Below, piece by piece: positions 36,431-45,197 of a stretch of 64,000 bases of DNA. Source of the stretch: Thomasclavelia spiroformis (GTDB taxonomy: Bacteria > Bacillota_I > Bacilli_A > Erysipelotrichales > Coprobacillaceae); contig JACJKV010000009.1 of assembly GCA_016901755.1 (NCBI GenBank), forward strand, positions 18,391-82,390, read 5' to 3'. How positions within the stretch are numbered: position 1 is the stretch's first letter; each line of letters begins with the position of its first letter. The position numbers and the translations under genes were made by a program. The notes under the pieces are model-generated. The model was not told the origin of the DNA, did no database searches, and was given only the letters and a program-made list of their open reading frames with translations.

Positions 36431-37181
36431 CTTTCATTTTCCTGAAATCAGTCAGTTCAAAATGATGATCTTTGATCCAGTCTCTTAACCAGTCAGAACA
36501 CAGAAATTCACATTCCATCGCTCTAATAAGCGTAAAAGAAGAATGCGTCAGAATATACTGATCCAGATAACCAGGATGAAAAACAAATACACTGCAGCCA
36601 TTTTGCTGGACACGCTTTACATTTTCATTCATATAGTCTCTAGGATTATACAGATTGTTTTTATCCAGTTTGGTCATGGGAATCCCATGTATCCCAGACT
36701 TTTCTTCATATTCCTGATCAAAAAGAATATTTTCATAATTCAAACGATAGCGGTCAGCCACATTTTTCAAAGCAGTAAAGAAATTTGATGAAAAAATGGC
36801 ATGACATTCAAAATAATCAGGATCTTTGCCGGTAATTTCACGAAAACGTTTATACTGTGCTTCAATTTCCAGTTCACATTCACGGATATCGATCGTATCT
36901 TCTTTTCGATTACGAATTTCTCTCGATGAACAGAACTCACCATTTTCATTGACCAGTGAAGGAATCAGCTTAGGATCCATCAATGGTCTGCCCACACAAA
37001 TATTGGTATGCTGTCCTAAGGCAATATCCATATCTTTGATAAGTTCATAACCGTGACGGGCGGCTTTCATATTAGGCATCATTCCCACACTGGTAATGAC
37101 TCCATCTTTAACGGCTTTACAAATTCCATGATTGACGGCTTCACTAAAGCCTAAATCATCAGCTCTCATTATTATTTTCAT
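36423..37181 (-). CDS. ChbG/HpnK (YdjC-like) carbohydrate deacetylase
   Basis: 252 residues. The N-terminal MRADDLGFSEAVNHGI with the metal-binding Asp pair, IALGQHTNICVGRP and FECHAIF match the ChbG family, which removes an acetyl group from chitooligosaccharides or similar sugars so they can be metabolised. The ATG at 37181 follows AGAGGAG at 7-8 bases; longer starts have no ribosome site. It lies between the SseB-like gene (22 bases upstream) and tag. Confidence 0.87.
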   Translation of the reverse strand: MKIIMRADDLGFSEAVNHGICKAVKDGVITSVGMMPNMKAARHGYELIKDMDIALGQHTNICVGRPLMDPKLIPSLVNENGEFCSSREIRNRKEDTIDIRECELEIEAQYKRFREITGKDPDYFECHAIFSSNFFTALKNVADRYRLNYENILFDQEYEEKSGIHGIPMTKLDKNNLYNPRDYMNENVKRVQQNGCSVFVFHPGYLDQYILTHSSFTLIRAMECEFLCSDWLRDWIKDHHFELTDFRKMKDE

Positions 37182-37203
37182 ACTTTTTTCTCCTCTATTA
37201 CCT

Positions 37204-37941
37204 TTATTGTAACATTCCCTGTTTCCTATTTCTAGAATGCGTTTCTTTAATTTTGGCATAGTCATGGAGATGTCTGATTTTAGCTTTTTGAATGTAATAG
37301 AGCATTTCCTGATTTAAAAGAATATTTCTTTTATCACTGGCATAATTGATAATGATTCCCTCAATGTCTTTTTCTTTTTCAACAATACTCATATAGTTGC
37401 TTAAAGGAAAAATATAATATTTATGTGACGTCTTATCATATTTTTTCAGTTCTTCATAACTGGTAAACAATGGGTAATATTTTTTTTCATTAATAGTAAC
37501 ATAAGGTATCCGGTCAGCTTCAAAAATAGAAATCAGATGACAATGATTAGCCAGTTCACGCAAAGTATCATCCAGCAGTTCATAATGTCCTTTATTAATG
37601 CCTTCCAGCAAAAAATGAAGATAATCATTGCTGACTTCATGAACATTTTTAATTATTTCTATATAACAGTCGGTAAAAACAAAACCATTTTCTACACTTT
37701 CAGCCACATCATCATCAATGACCAGACCATAAAGATGTTGTTTAACATCTACTTCCAGCAACTGATAAACCCTTACCAAACGATGCAGGCCATGAGCACC
37801 TAATAAATGCAAATGTTCAAAAAAACGAATCTGACCAGTTACTTTACCTACGATAACACTCTGACAGTCTACATACTTTATTTTTTTTAATGTCCAAAAC
37901 GTAAAACTCTTGGTTTTCGTTATATCTTCTTTTTCAGCCAT
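37204..37941 (-). CDS. SseB-like domain protein
   Basis: 245 residues. The C-terminal half (YVTINEKKYYPLFTSYEELK ... LSNYMSIVEKEKDIEGIIINY) resembles the SseB N-terminal-like domain found in many bacterial cytoplasmic proteins of unknown role. The N-terminal half is not recognised. No membrane segment. AAGGAGTGAG precedes the start. Probably first gene of the operon with the ChbG-type gene and tag. Confidence 0.68.
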   Translation of the reverse strand: MAEKEDITKTKSFTFWTLKKIKYVDCQSVIVGKVTGQIRFFEHLHLLGAHGLHRLVRVYQLLEVDVKQHLYGLVIDDDVAESVENGFVFTDCYIEIIKNVHEVSNDYLHFLLEGINKGHYELLDDTLRELANHCHLISIFEADRIPYVTINEKKYYPLFTSYEELKKYDKTSHKYYIFPLSNYMSIVEKEKDIEGIIINYASDKRNILLNQEMLYYIQKAKIRHLHDYAKIKETHSRNRKQGMLQ

Positions 37942-37985
37942 AAGCTCACTCCTTAGGTTTACTATAGAAAAACTATGTGACCTGT

Positions 37986-39005
37986 TTATGAATTCATATC
38001 ATGCAAATAAGCTTTCAGCACCTTAAGATGAGCCGTAGAAACAGGCAAAGCTTGAATCTGTTCTAAAGAAAATAAACCTTCAATCTCTGATTCCAGTTCA
38101 AAATGATAGACATGCATATGCCAGGTACGATGTGTAAAAACATGCCTGACATTTTTAATATATCTTCCCATTGCCAGCAGGCAGTGATAATCTTCTGCAA
38201 ATTTTTCAACAAAACTGTAGGGACTTTCCAGTTCATACTGGATAAAGCCATAAAGATTTTCTAACAGTCCTGCTTTATTTTTGATCATCAGCAAACGCCC
38301 CTGATAAGTAATAATACCGGTAATGTAGTTTTTTTCCTGATGTCTGATTTTTTTTATATTAACAGGTAAAACTTCCTGCTGATGCTGCTCAAAAGCCTGA
38401 CAGTGTTTGGCAATCGGACATTGAAAACAGCGCGGATGCAAAGGGCGGCAGATCGTCGCACCTAAATCCATCAGTCCCTGATTAAAAGCTGAGGCATCTT
38501 TACCCGTCAGCAAATGCGCAACGATCTGATAAATCTTTTTTTGTGTCTTGCTTAAAGCAATATTATCTTTGATCATATAAACTCTAGAAATGATACGTAG
38601 CACATTGCCATCGACAGCAGGAACCTGCTGCTGAAAAGCTATCGAGGAAATAGCACCTGCAGTATAATCGCCAATTCCTTTTAAGGCACGAATAGCTTCA
38701 TATTCGTGGGGGAACTTTCCTTCATACTGTTCAACGATGATTTTTGCTGATTCATGAAGATGTCTGGCACGACGATAATAACCTAATCCTTCCCACATTT
38801 TATAGACTTCTTCTTCACTGGCTAAAGCCAAAGAATTAACATCGGGAAAACGGGCCATAAAACGCTGATAATAAGGAATGACCGTTTCCGTTGTTGTTTG
38901 CTGGAGCATGATTTCACTGATCCAGATATGATAGGGTTCCTGATCTTCACGCCAGGGAAAATGACGATGATGAACACGATACCACGCAATAAGTTCGTCC
39001 TGCAT
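37986..39005 (-). CDS. mutY: A/G-specific adenine glycosylase
   Basis: 339 residues; removes adenine mispaired with 8-oxoguanine. Catalytic domain EIMLQQTTTETVIPYYQRF, helix-hairpin-helix with catalytic Asp LKGIGDYTAGAISSIAF...VDGNVLRI, a [4Fe-4S] loop CRPLHPRCFQCPIAKHC, and a C-terminal NUDIX-like domain recognising oxoG. Ribosome site AGAGGTGA. 45 bases upstream of the SseB-like gene on the same strand. Confidence 0.96.
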   Translation of the reverse strand: MQDELIAWYRVHHRHFPWREDQEPYHIWISEIMLQQTTTETVIPYYQRFMARFPDVNSLALASEEEVYKMWEGLGYYRRARHLHESAKIIVEQYEGKFPHEYEAIRALKGIGDYTAGAISSIAFQQQVPAVDGNVLRIISRVYMIKDNIALSKTQKKIYQIVAHLLTGKDASAFNQGLMDLGATICRPLHPRCFQCPIAKHCQAFEQHQQEVLPVNIKKIRHQEKNYITGIITYQGRLLMIKNKAGLLENLYGFIQYELESPYSFVEKFAEDYHCLLAMGRYIKNVRHVFTHRTWHMHVYHFELESEIEGLFSLEQIQALPVSTAHLKVLKAYLHDMNS

Positions 39006-39053
39006 AAATTCACCTCTTATTCTTTTTTGATATTATACATAGATTTTCATAAA

Positions 39054-39073
39054 AAAAAAGTCAGATGACTTTA
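39054..39073 (-). terminator. Terminator of the cupin gene
   Basis: Minus strand AAAGTC-ATCT-GACTTTTTTTTT; overlaps the stop. Confidence 0.7.
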
Positions 39074-39505
39074 TAACTGCAAATAAGCTTCATCATCGAC
39101 TTCTTCTAACCATTCATTAGAATTTTCAACACCAGGCACCTCAATAGCAATATGACTGAACCAGCTGTCTTTTTTTGCTCCATGCCAGTGTTTGACTTCA
39201 GGAGGAATCACCACAACGCTTCCTTCCTGCAAACTAACTGGTGCTTTTCCAAACTCCTGATACCAGCCTTCACCTGCAATACAGATCAGAATCTGTCCGC
39301 CTCCACTTTTAGCATGATGGATATGCCAGTTATTACGACATCCTGGTTCAAAAGTAACATTAGACAGACTTAATGCCTGGTCAGCTGTTTTTGCTAATGG
39401 ATTTAAAAAAGACTGACCTATAAAATATTGTGCATAATCAACATTAGGCATTCCGGTTAAAAACATATTCACTTTATCAAATTCTTTTTTATCTAGATAT
39501 TTCAT
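39071..39505 (-). CDS. Cupin-domain protein
   Basis: 144 residues. Cupin motif 1 CRNNWHIHHAKSGGGQILIC and motif 2 GSVVVIPPEVKHWHGA give metal ligands His, His, Gln/Glu and His. It resembles small cupins found with carboxymuconolactone-decarboxylase-like proteins, whose roles are unclear. The ATG at 39505 follows GGAGG at 5 bases. It lies beside the HxlR regulator and flavin reductase, which suggests a redox or detoxification context. A 265-base AT-rich gap with three AACAAATTT-like copies separates it from the regulator. Confidence 0.85.
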   Translation of the reverse strand: MKYLDKKEFDKVNMFLTGMPNVDYAQYFIGQSFLNPLAKTADQALSLSNVTFEPGCRNNWHIHHAKSGGGQILICIAGEGWYQEFGKAPVSLQEGSVVVIPPEVKHWHGAKKDSWFSHIAIEVPGVENSNEWLEEVDDEAYLQL

Positions 39506-39782
39506 ATTTTCCTCCATTTCCCCGCACTTTACTGCGCGGACACAAATATTTTAATCAAAGTTTAAATTTGTTATTAAGCTAAACGCTTTTAGAAGAATAC
39601 TAACAAATTTGTTTTTATCATAAGCAATATCTGCAATCTCATTGTTTTGTTCGATTAATAACAAATTTTATTTTCACACTTGTTCTCCTTCTTTCTATTT
39701 TTATTTTACAGTTCTTGAAGCATGATGTCTAATACCTGGATATCATATATCATCATGCCTTAAATGTATGATAAAAATATAA

Positions 39783-40115
39783 TCATATTCTATTTTTTTC
39801 GCCCCACAGACATAACTGATCTAATACTGCCATCAAAGACTGTCCTCTTGCACTTAAACGATATTCAACCTTTGGTGGAATTTGAGGATATTCGGTTCTC
39901 ACAATCAGCTGATTAGCCTCAAGTTCTTTTAAATTCTGACTTAATGTTTTATCCGAAATTTTCCCAATATATCGCTTCAATTCATTAAAACGCACAATTT
40001 CAAATTCCATCAGGCAATACAATATGACCATTTTATGTTTTCCTGCAATCAATGATAATGTATAACTGAATCCAGTATCTTCAAAATTCGCATGTTCTAT
40101 ATATTTCTTAATCAT
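39783..40115 (-). CDS. HxlR-family transcriptional regulator
   Basis: 110 residues, one winged helix. FNELKRYIGKISDKTLSQNLKELE is the HxlR/DUF24 DNA-binding core, with the wing RTEYPQIPPKVEYRLSARG. These regulators often sense quinones, aldehydes or reactive electrophiles through a cysteine; here Cys35 and Cys103 are the candidates. Divergent from the flavin reductase gene, with an operator-like repeat in between. Confidence 0.9.
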   Translation of the reverse strand: MIKKYIEHANFEDTGFSYTLSLIAGKHKMVILYCLMEFEIVRFNELKRYIGKISDKTLSQNLKELEANQLIVRTEYPQIPPKVEYRLSARGQSLMAVLDQLCLWGEKNRI

Positions 40116-40134
40116 TTACACTTTCCTTTATGAT

Positions 40135-40159
40135 AGTACCTTATATTTATAATAGTACT
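40135..40159. promoter_or_regulatory. Operator candidate for the HxlR regulator
   Basis: Imperfect palindrome AGTAC-C-TTAT-ATTT-ATAA-TA-GTACT; also a direct repeat ATAGTAC (40133 and 40152). It sits between the divergent genes and touches the -35 of the flavin reductase promoter. Confidence 0.55.
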
Positions 40160-40186
40160 TGTCATTATTAAATTGTCAACTATAAT
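40159..40186 (+). promoter_or_regulatory. Promoter of the flavin reductase gene
   Basis: TTGTCA, 16-base spacer, TATAAT. Confidence 0.68.
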
Positions 40187-40223
40187 TAAAGAAAAGAAGA
40201 AAAATATAAAGGAGTGAAAAAAA

Positions 40224-40790
40224 ATGAGAAAAAATATAGAAATCACTGAAGGAATCTATCCTATGCCAGTGTTAATGATTGCAACTTACAATCAAGATAA
40301 CAGTGTCAATGTCATGAATGCAGCCTGGGGAACCATGCAAGATCGAAATATAGTCGCATTAAACCTTGGAGAAAATCACAAAACAGTTGAAAATATAAAA
40401 GCACGTGGAGCTTTTACAGTAAGTATCGCTGATGCTAAACACGTTGTGGAAGCTGATTATTTTGGTGTAGAATCAGGAAATAACGTTCCTGACAAATTCG
40501 CAAAAAGTGGTTTATCCGCACAAAAATCCTCTTTGGTTGATGCCCCTGTCATTAATGAATTTCCAATTTGTATGGAATGTGAATTCATTGAATATCAGGA
40601 TAATAAATATGGTTGTGGTGTCATAGGAAAAGTTGTCAATATTTCAGTTGATGAAGCAGTCATGACCAACGGCAAAGTGGACATGTCTTTAGTCAATGCT
40701 ATCGCCTTTGATCCTTATACTCACGGTTATTATGAAGTCAATAAACGTGTTGGTGAAGCATTTCATGATGGTATGAAGTTAAAAAAATAA
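40224..40790 (+). CDS. Flavin reductase family protein
   Basis: 188 residues of the FMN-binding split-barrel flavin reductase family: MPVLMIATYNQDNSVNVMNAAWG at the N-terminus (FMN site), TVENIKARGAFTVSI and FPICMECEFIEYQ. It probably reduces or binds FMN, as an NADH:flavin or related oxidoreductase. AAAGGAGTG precedes the ATG. Controlled by the divergent HxlR regulator by position. Confidence 0.88.
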   Translation: MRKNIEITEGIYPMPVLMIATYNQDNSVNVMNAAWGTMQDRNIVALNLGENHKTVENIKARGAFTVSIADAKHVVEADYFGVESGNNVPDKFAKSGLSAQKSSLVDAPVINEFPICMECEFIEYQDNKYGCGVIGKVVNISVDEAVMTNGKVDMSLVNAIAFDPYTHGYYEVNKRVGEAFHDGMKLKK

Positions 40791-40813
40791 ATGGTCGCAA
40801 TGACCATTTATTT
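40785..40813. terminator. Bidirectional terminator, flavin reductase / monooxygenase-like gene
   Basis: AAATAAATGGTC-GCAAT-GACCATTTATTT, perfect 12-bp arms. Confidence 0.9.
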
Positions 40814-41144
40814 ATTTTCTAATAAACTGATCATCTTTTGAAGGTATTCCTTCTTCGTCACTATGATATCTTTCTACTTTCATGTGCAGATCATATTTAT
40901 CACGCAACGTAGCTATTGTATCCATCATCTTAGAAGCATGATGTAAATCAATCGCTTCCTGATCTTTCCAGCTGTCAATCAGTAGAATTGTTTCTGGATC
41001 ATCCAGTGACTGAAAATAATCATATTTTTCGTTTCCTGGTTCTTTTCTAATAGCTTCAACAGTTCCACTTGACACCATTTCTTCAACAAATTTCATGGCA
41101 CTGCCATTTTTCCCTGTGTAGTATAAATTCACTGTAATACTCAT
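40812..41144 (-). CDS. Quinol-monooxygenase-like (ABM domain) protein
   Basis: 110 residues. A small ferredoxin-like antibiotic-biosynthesis-monooxygenase fold: VNLYYTGKNGSAMKFVEEMV, YDYFQSLDDPETILLIDSWK and the His region IDLHHASKMM. It resembles YgiN-type quinol monooxygenases. Convergent with the flavin reductase. AGGTGAG precedes ATG. Substrate unknown. Confidence 0.82.
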   Translation of the reverse strand: MSITVNLYYTGKNGSAMKFVEEMVSSGTVEAIRKEPGNEKYDYFQSLDDPETILLIDSWKDQEAIDLHHASKMMDTIATLRDKYDLHMKVERYHSDEEGIPSKDDQFIRK

Positions 41145-41370
41145 GATCTCACCTTCCTTATCTTAAGTTATATTATAACCTTTTTTTAATAATCAACATC
41201 TCCTTTTTAAAACATAACTGAAATTTATGATAAATTGAAATCATAAAATACCTTTGCATTTATTAATTACCAACCAACAATATATTTTTGATATGAATAT
41301 ATAAAAAACAGCATGATTTTGCTTTTGTTTATCTTTTTGCATATATTCATGCATAATTTTTAAAAAAAAC

Positions 41371-41407
41371 TTTACACTTTGTCTAAGCGTGATAAACTAT
41401 ATGTTAT
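41371..41407 (+). promoter_or_regulatory. Promoter region of tRNA-Glu
   Basis: Two overlapping options: TTTACA-16-TAAACT, or TTGTCT-17-TGTTAT. The second places the start 2-3 bases from the tRNA 5' end. Confidence 0.5.
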
Positions 41408-41416
41408 AGGTGATCT

Positions 41417-41492
41417 GGTCCGTTGGTGAAGTGGTCAACACACTAGGTTCTCATCCTAGCATTCAGGGGTTCGAAACCCCTACGGACTACCA
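41417..41492 (+). tRNA. tRNA-Glu (anticodon CUC)
   Basis: 76 bases including an encoded CCA. Acceptor GGTCCGT / ACGGACT (first pair G-U), anticodon stem CTAGG / CCTAG with loop TTCTCAT (CTC, reads GAG), T arm AGGGG-TTCGAAA-CCCCT. The CUC isoacceptor is additional to the UUC form that most bacteria rely on. Confidence 0.93.
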
Positions 41493-41503
41493 TATTTAAA
41501 TAT

Positions 41504-41526
41504 AAAGTACCAATCCAAGGTACTTT
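41504..41526 (+). terminator. Terminator of tRNA-Glu
   Basis: AAAGTACC-AATCCAA-GGTACTTTTTT. Confidence 0.85.
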
Positions 41527-41548
41527 TTTCAATATTCATCAATCAAAC

Positions 41549-41575
41549 CAAAAAAAAGAACCCCGAAGGATTCTT
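41549..41575 (-). terminator. Terminator of tRNA-Gln
   Basis: Minus strand AAGAATCC-TTCG-GGGTTCTT and T-run; UUCG-type loop. Confidence 0.88.
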
Positions 41576-41586
41576 AATTTACTATA

Positions 41587-41662
41587 TGGCTGGGGTACTT
41601 GGATTCGAACCAAGGAAATGTCAGATTCAGAGTCTGATGCCTTACCGCTTGGCTATACCCCA
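41587..41662 (-). tRNA. tRNA-Gln (anticodon CUG)
   Basis: 76 bases including encoded CCA. Acceptor TGGGGTA / TACCCCA with U1-A72 typical of Gln tRNA, anticodon stem TCAGA / TCTGA with loop CTCTGAA (CTG, reads CAG), T arm CTTGG-TTCGAAT-CCAAG. Divergent from gltX, 48 bases away. Confidence 0.93.
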
Positions 41663-41710
41663 ATCACAAGTATTAATATAGCATACTTTTTGTAAGGAGT
41701 AAAGAGAAAA

Positions 41711-43141
41711 ATGAAAATTAGAACAAGATTTGCACCAAGTCCTACTGGTTACATGCATATTGGTAACTTACGAACCGCCTTATACAGTTATCTTATCGCT
41801 AAAAAAGGTCATGGTGATTTTATTTTAAGAATTGAAGATACAGATCAGAAAAGAGAAGTTAAAGACGCTATTAACATTATTTATCAGGTGCTTCAGGAAA
41901 CTGGACTGCAATGGGATGAAGGTCCACAAGCCAAAGAACCTTATGGTCCCTATATTCAGTCACAGCGTTTAGAAATCTATCATAAATATGCCAAAAAACT
42001 GATTGCAGCTCATAAGGCTCATTACTGCTTTTGCCAGGATGAAATCAAAAATGAAGATCCCTGTTTACATCTAAGTCAAAAAGAAATTCAATGCAGACTG
42101 GCAAACAATGAACCTTATGTTATCAGACAGAATATTCCTACAACAGGAATTACCACCTTTGACGATATGGTTTATGGCCATATCGAAGTACAGAATAATA
42201 CTTTAAATGAAGGAATTCTGATTAAAAGCGATGGCTATCCAACATACAATTTTGCTAATGTGATCGATGATCACCTGATGCAGATCACTCATGTTGTCAG
42301 AGGCAATGAATATCTTTCCAGTACACCAAAGTATAATCTGATTTATGAAGCTTTAGGCTGGGATATTCCCATCTATATCCATCTTCCCAGCGTCAATAAA
42401 GATGAAACTCATAAATTAAGTAAACGTCATGGTGATGCTTCATATCAGGATTTAAAAAAGCAGGGATTTATGACAGCAGCTATTATCAATTATATTGCTC
42501 TGCTGGGCTGGTCACCAAAAGAAAATGAAATACTGTCATTAGATGAACTGATCAGTCAGTTTGATATTAATCATATTTCAAAAGCACCTGCTATCTTTGA
42601 TATTGAAAAACTTAAATGGATCAATGGCATGTATATCAAAAAGATGCCTTTAGATCAGTTTCATCAGCTGATAAAACCATATTACAATTTCATCAGTAAA
42701 CCCGTTGATTTATTAGAAATTTCTCGTGTCCTGCAGCCTCGACTACTGCAGATCAATGCTAAACAGATTCAGGATATGCTTGATTTTATTAATCAGCCCC
42801 TGCCCTTTGATCTATCTGTTTTCTCGCATAAAAAATTTAAAACCGATCCGCAAAAGTCTTTGCAGGCATTAATCCTGGTCAAAGAAAACCTGCATCATTT
42901 AAATAACTGTCAAAGTGACGAAGATATGTTACAGTTTTTTAGAACGTTAGCCAAAGAAAACAGTCTCAAAAATGGTCAGATCATGGAACCGGTCAGAGCT
43001 GCATTAACTCAAAAACGTTCCAGTCCTGGTGGTGCAGTAGAACTGATTCATATTTTAACAATAAAAGAAGCCACGGCCCGTCTTAACCAGACCATCCGTG
43101 AACTAAAAAATGCGATTGAAAAATCAATAACAGTATATTAA
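41711..43141 (+). CDS. gltX: Glutamate--tRNA ligase
   Basis: 476 residues; class I synthetase that charges tRNA with glutamate. HIGH-type motif RFAPSPTGYMHIGNLRTALY, RIEDTD, and KMSKS-type HKLSKRHGD. If the cell lacks GlnRS, this or a second GluRS must also mischarge tRNA-Gln for the GatCAB amidotransferase. Position next to tRNA-Glu(CUC) and tRNA-Gln(CUG) makes that idea attractive but unproven. AAGGAG lies about 10 bases before ATG. A terminator follows at 43152. Confidence 0.95.
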   Translation: MKIRTRFAPSPTGYMHIGNLRTALYSYLIAKKGHGDFILRIEDTDQKREVKDAINIIYQVLQETGLQWDEGPQAKEPYGPYIQSQRLEIYHKYAKKLIAAHKAHYCFCQDEIKNEDPCLHLSQKEIQCRLANNEPYVIRQNIPTTGITTFDDMVYGHIEVQNNTLNEGILIKSDGYPTYNFANVIDDHLMQITHVVRGNEYLSSTPKYNLIYEALGWDIPIYIHLPSVNKDETHKLSKRHGDASYQDLKKQGFMTAAIINYIALLGWSPKENEILSLDELISQFDINHISKAPAIFDIEKLKWINGMYIKKMPLDQFHQLIKPYYNFISKPVDLLEISRVLQPRLLQINAKQIQDMLDFINQPLPFDLSVFSHKKFKTDPQKSLQALILVKENLHHLNNCQSDEDMLQFFRTLAKENSLKNGQIMEPVRAALTQKRSSPGGAVELIHILTIKEATARLNQTIRELKNAIEKSITVY

Positions 43142-43151
43142 ACAGCTGAGG

Positions 43152-43192
43152 AACAAACCCTAGTCTTTAAATTGTAGGTTGGGTTTGTTTTT
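43152..43192 (+). terminator. Terminator of gltX
   Basis: AACAAACCC(TA) / (TA)GGTTGGGTTTGTT with a longer loop and T5. Confidence 0.75.
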
Positions 43193-43268
43193 CTTGGCTT
43201 TCATTTCAATATGGGGGGGTTGGAAGATGCTGATTAAATGAAGTTTCTATACGTGTATATGAAAAAGG

Positions 43269-43315
43269 AACCTCCTGTTATCATTTGTTTGCGGACAATT
43301 ATCACAAAGGAGGTT
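43269..43315 (+). repeat. Inverted repeat hiding the ribosome site of the transposase relic
   Basis: AACCTCCT (43269-43276) pairs with AGGAGGTT (43308-43315), which contains the relic's ribosome site. Such stems limit translation of transposases from read-through mRNA. Confidence 0.55.
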
Positions 43316-43320
43316 TCTAT

Positions 43321-43671
43321 GCAAGATTTTATCATTAAACTGCTTAACTTGAAAGAAGAAGATATCGATCCTATTCATACCGTTTCGAAATCAGTCAGGC
43401 TTATTTTCTAATCACTCTAAAAATCAAAGATCACATCTGTCCTCATTGCAGATGCTTTGCCCATTATGTCAAAGACTACAGAACCTGGAAACTTAAACAC
43501 AACGTCTTTGTCAATTTCAGTTCAACCATATTCTACAGACAGAAAAGATATCTTTGCAGAAATTATCAAAAAACATTGTTAACAGGTATACAGATGACAT
43601 CAACGATAAAACAAACAGCACGTAAAGAAAGGTATTTAGCTATCTTCCTATTAAAAAATATTTCTAGGTAA
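43321..43671 (+). pseudogene. ISL3-family transposase relic (N-terminal fragment)
   Basis: Starts well (AAAGGAGGTTTCT before ATG) and reads MQDFIIKLLNLKEEDIDPIH, then loses frame after about 28 codons by an apparent one-base deletion near 43400. The other frame continues as the ISL3 zinc-ribbon region: KIKDHICPHCRCF, VKDYRTWKLKHNVF, YRQKRYLCRNYQKT. It ends at 43671 without the catalytic DDE domain. A dead remnant of an insertion sequence; no terminal repeats were found around it. Rest of the 43.1-43.8 kb gap holds only the gltX terminator and AT-rich DNA. Confidence 0.82.
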
Positions 43672-43787
43672 ATGATCATCATTAGTATAATTAACTGCTA
43701 ATTAGATAATCCACAAAATCTAGAACTTTCATTTCTTATTTTTATGTAATTAATAATTGTATATTTCAAGTGCTTTCTTTTTATATA

Positions 43788-45194
43788 TTATTTAAAATCA
43801 ATAACTTTTAAATCTTCAATTTCTCCAAGATCCTCTAAACGAAGATGAGAAGCATCAATATATAGTGACGATTCATTCTGTTGGGCAATTGTAGAAGGTA
43901 ATTCTCCTTCTAATTGTCCTCTAACACTTTGCGACCTTAACTGACAGAATTCAGTAAATGTTTCAACTGCTATCAGATAATCATCATATGAACAAAAAGC
44001 AGTAGGATCCTTTTTTACATAAGGTGATATTAGTGAAGTTATCTTTTGTACTTTATTTTGAAAATATTCATTTTCAAAATAATTGGCTATGAATTCTTCA
44101 AAATACTGATGATATTGTTGATAATATTCATCATGTTTCATAACATGATGAAAAAGCGGTCGATTAAACATAACTTCTTTAGTATAAGGTGTATTTATCG
44201 GAAAATTAACATATCGCGTGATATCATTGCATGGATTTGGCATTCCCAAAGAATATGTTCCAAATGCTAAATTATAATCCCAAGGCAACATCGAAATAAT
44301 GCCATTATTTTCATAAAGAAAATAATTATGTCCTGTTGGTCCAAGATAACTATCTAAATTAACCACAAAAACCTGAACCACAAAATACCTTAAAACTTCA
44401 TCAACATTTATGGCTTTTTCAAGATTTTGATTTTCATCTAACTTTTTTAAAGCTTCGATCAATCTTCTTTTATCAGTTTCTTTAATTTTGAATTTCGCAT
44501 TTTCAAAAAGATTGGGATAAGAATCGATATCATCATCAATATACTGTAAAGCCAGATCCTTATTTTCTCCGTAAACATCAGTATAACCAGGTTTATATAA
44601 TATTCCATGATTTTTACCATAATTCCTTTGTGCAAAAGATTCTTCCGGTTCTTCAACAGCCAGAAAAAGGCCCCAATCCTTTTGATTAATAGTAACCCAT
44701 ACATAACTCGTTAATGATGATGGAACTCCCATAGATCGCATCATATCATAAGCTATATAGTTTTTTAAATAAGCATTATCTTGAAACGAACAATCTAAAG
44801 AAAACTTATCTAATCCATAATAATTATATGCCTTATCATAATGATCGAATTCTATTTTTAAACTAAAACGATTTGATTGATAACGTTCAATCAATTCCAG
44901 TGAGTTATTTCCCTTAACCCTTAATCCTACCATATCAAATTTTTCTCCATCTATTACCAGCGAAGCTATTTGATATTCTTTATTTTGCGCCTGATCAAAA
45001 AACAAATTTGGATTTTCCAGCTCAATATCTATAGTATGTACATAACTTTGATCAAATAATTTATCAACGTAACCAGGATTTGAATAAAAGTTATTTAATC
45101 CTAAGTATTCTAAAAGCATAAAACATAAAGTTAATATCAAAGAAAAACATATACAGCCAATAACAATCCAATCAATCTTTTTATGTCTAATCAT
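43788..45194 (-). CDS. CotH-family protein kinase, membrane-anchored
   Basis: 468 residues. A short basic N-terminus and one membrane segment (WIVIGCICFSLILTLCFMLLE) put the rest outside. The body is a CotH kinase domain: LRVKGNNSLELIERYQSNRF (ATP-binding region), FSLDCSFQDNAYLKNYIAY, WGLFLAVEEPEESFAQRNYG, VNLDSYLGPTGHNYFLYE (about residue 279, catalytic Asp) and MLPWDYNLAFG (about 303, metal Asp). CotH of Bacillus phosphorylates spore-coat proteins at Ser; secreted relatives act on surface proteins. It ends a VTC-DUF4956-CotH gene set, 3 bases after DUF4956. Confidence 0.88.
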   Translation of the reverse strand: MIRHKKIDWIVIGCICFSLILTLCFMLLEYLGLNNFYSNPGYVDKLFDQSYVHTIDIELENPNLFFDQAQNKEYQIASLVIDGEKFDMVGLRVKGNNSLELIERYQSNRFSLKIEFDHYDKAYNYYGLDKFSLDCSFQDNAYLKNYIAYDMMRSMGVPSSLTSYVWVTINQKDWGLFLAVEEPEESFAQRNYGKNHGILYKPGYTDVYGENKDLALQYIDDDIDSYPNLFENAKFKIKETDKRRLIEALKKLDENQNLEKAINVDEVLRYFVVQVFVVNLDSYLGPTGHNYFLYENNGIISMLPWDYNLAFGTYSLGMPNPCNDITRYVNFPINTPYTKEVMFNRPLFHHVMKHDEYYQQYHQYFEEFIANYFENEYFQNKVQKITSLISPYVKKDPTAFCSYDDYLIAVETFTEFCQLRSQSVRGQLEGELPSTIAQQNESSLYIDASHLRLEDLGEIEDLKVIDFK

Positions 45195-45197
45195 ACT

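Noticed and set aside
39518..39782. Possible gene remnant with repeated AACAAATTT motifs between cupin and HxlR genes
   Set aside because: No frame of useful length, no ribosome site; the repeats are short and AT-rich enough to arise by chance.
41145..41416. Possible small gene upstream of tRNA-Glu
   Set aside because: Very AT-rich with frequent stops in all frames; only the tRNA promoter is supported.
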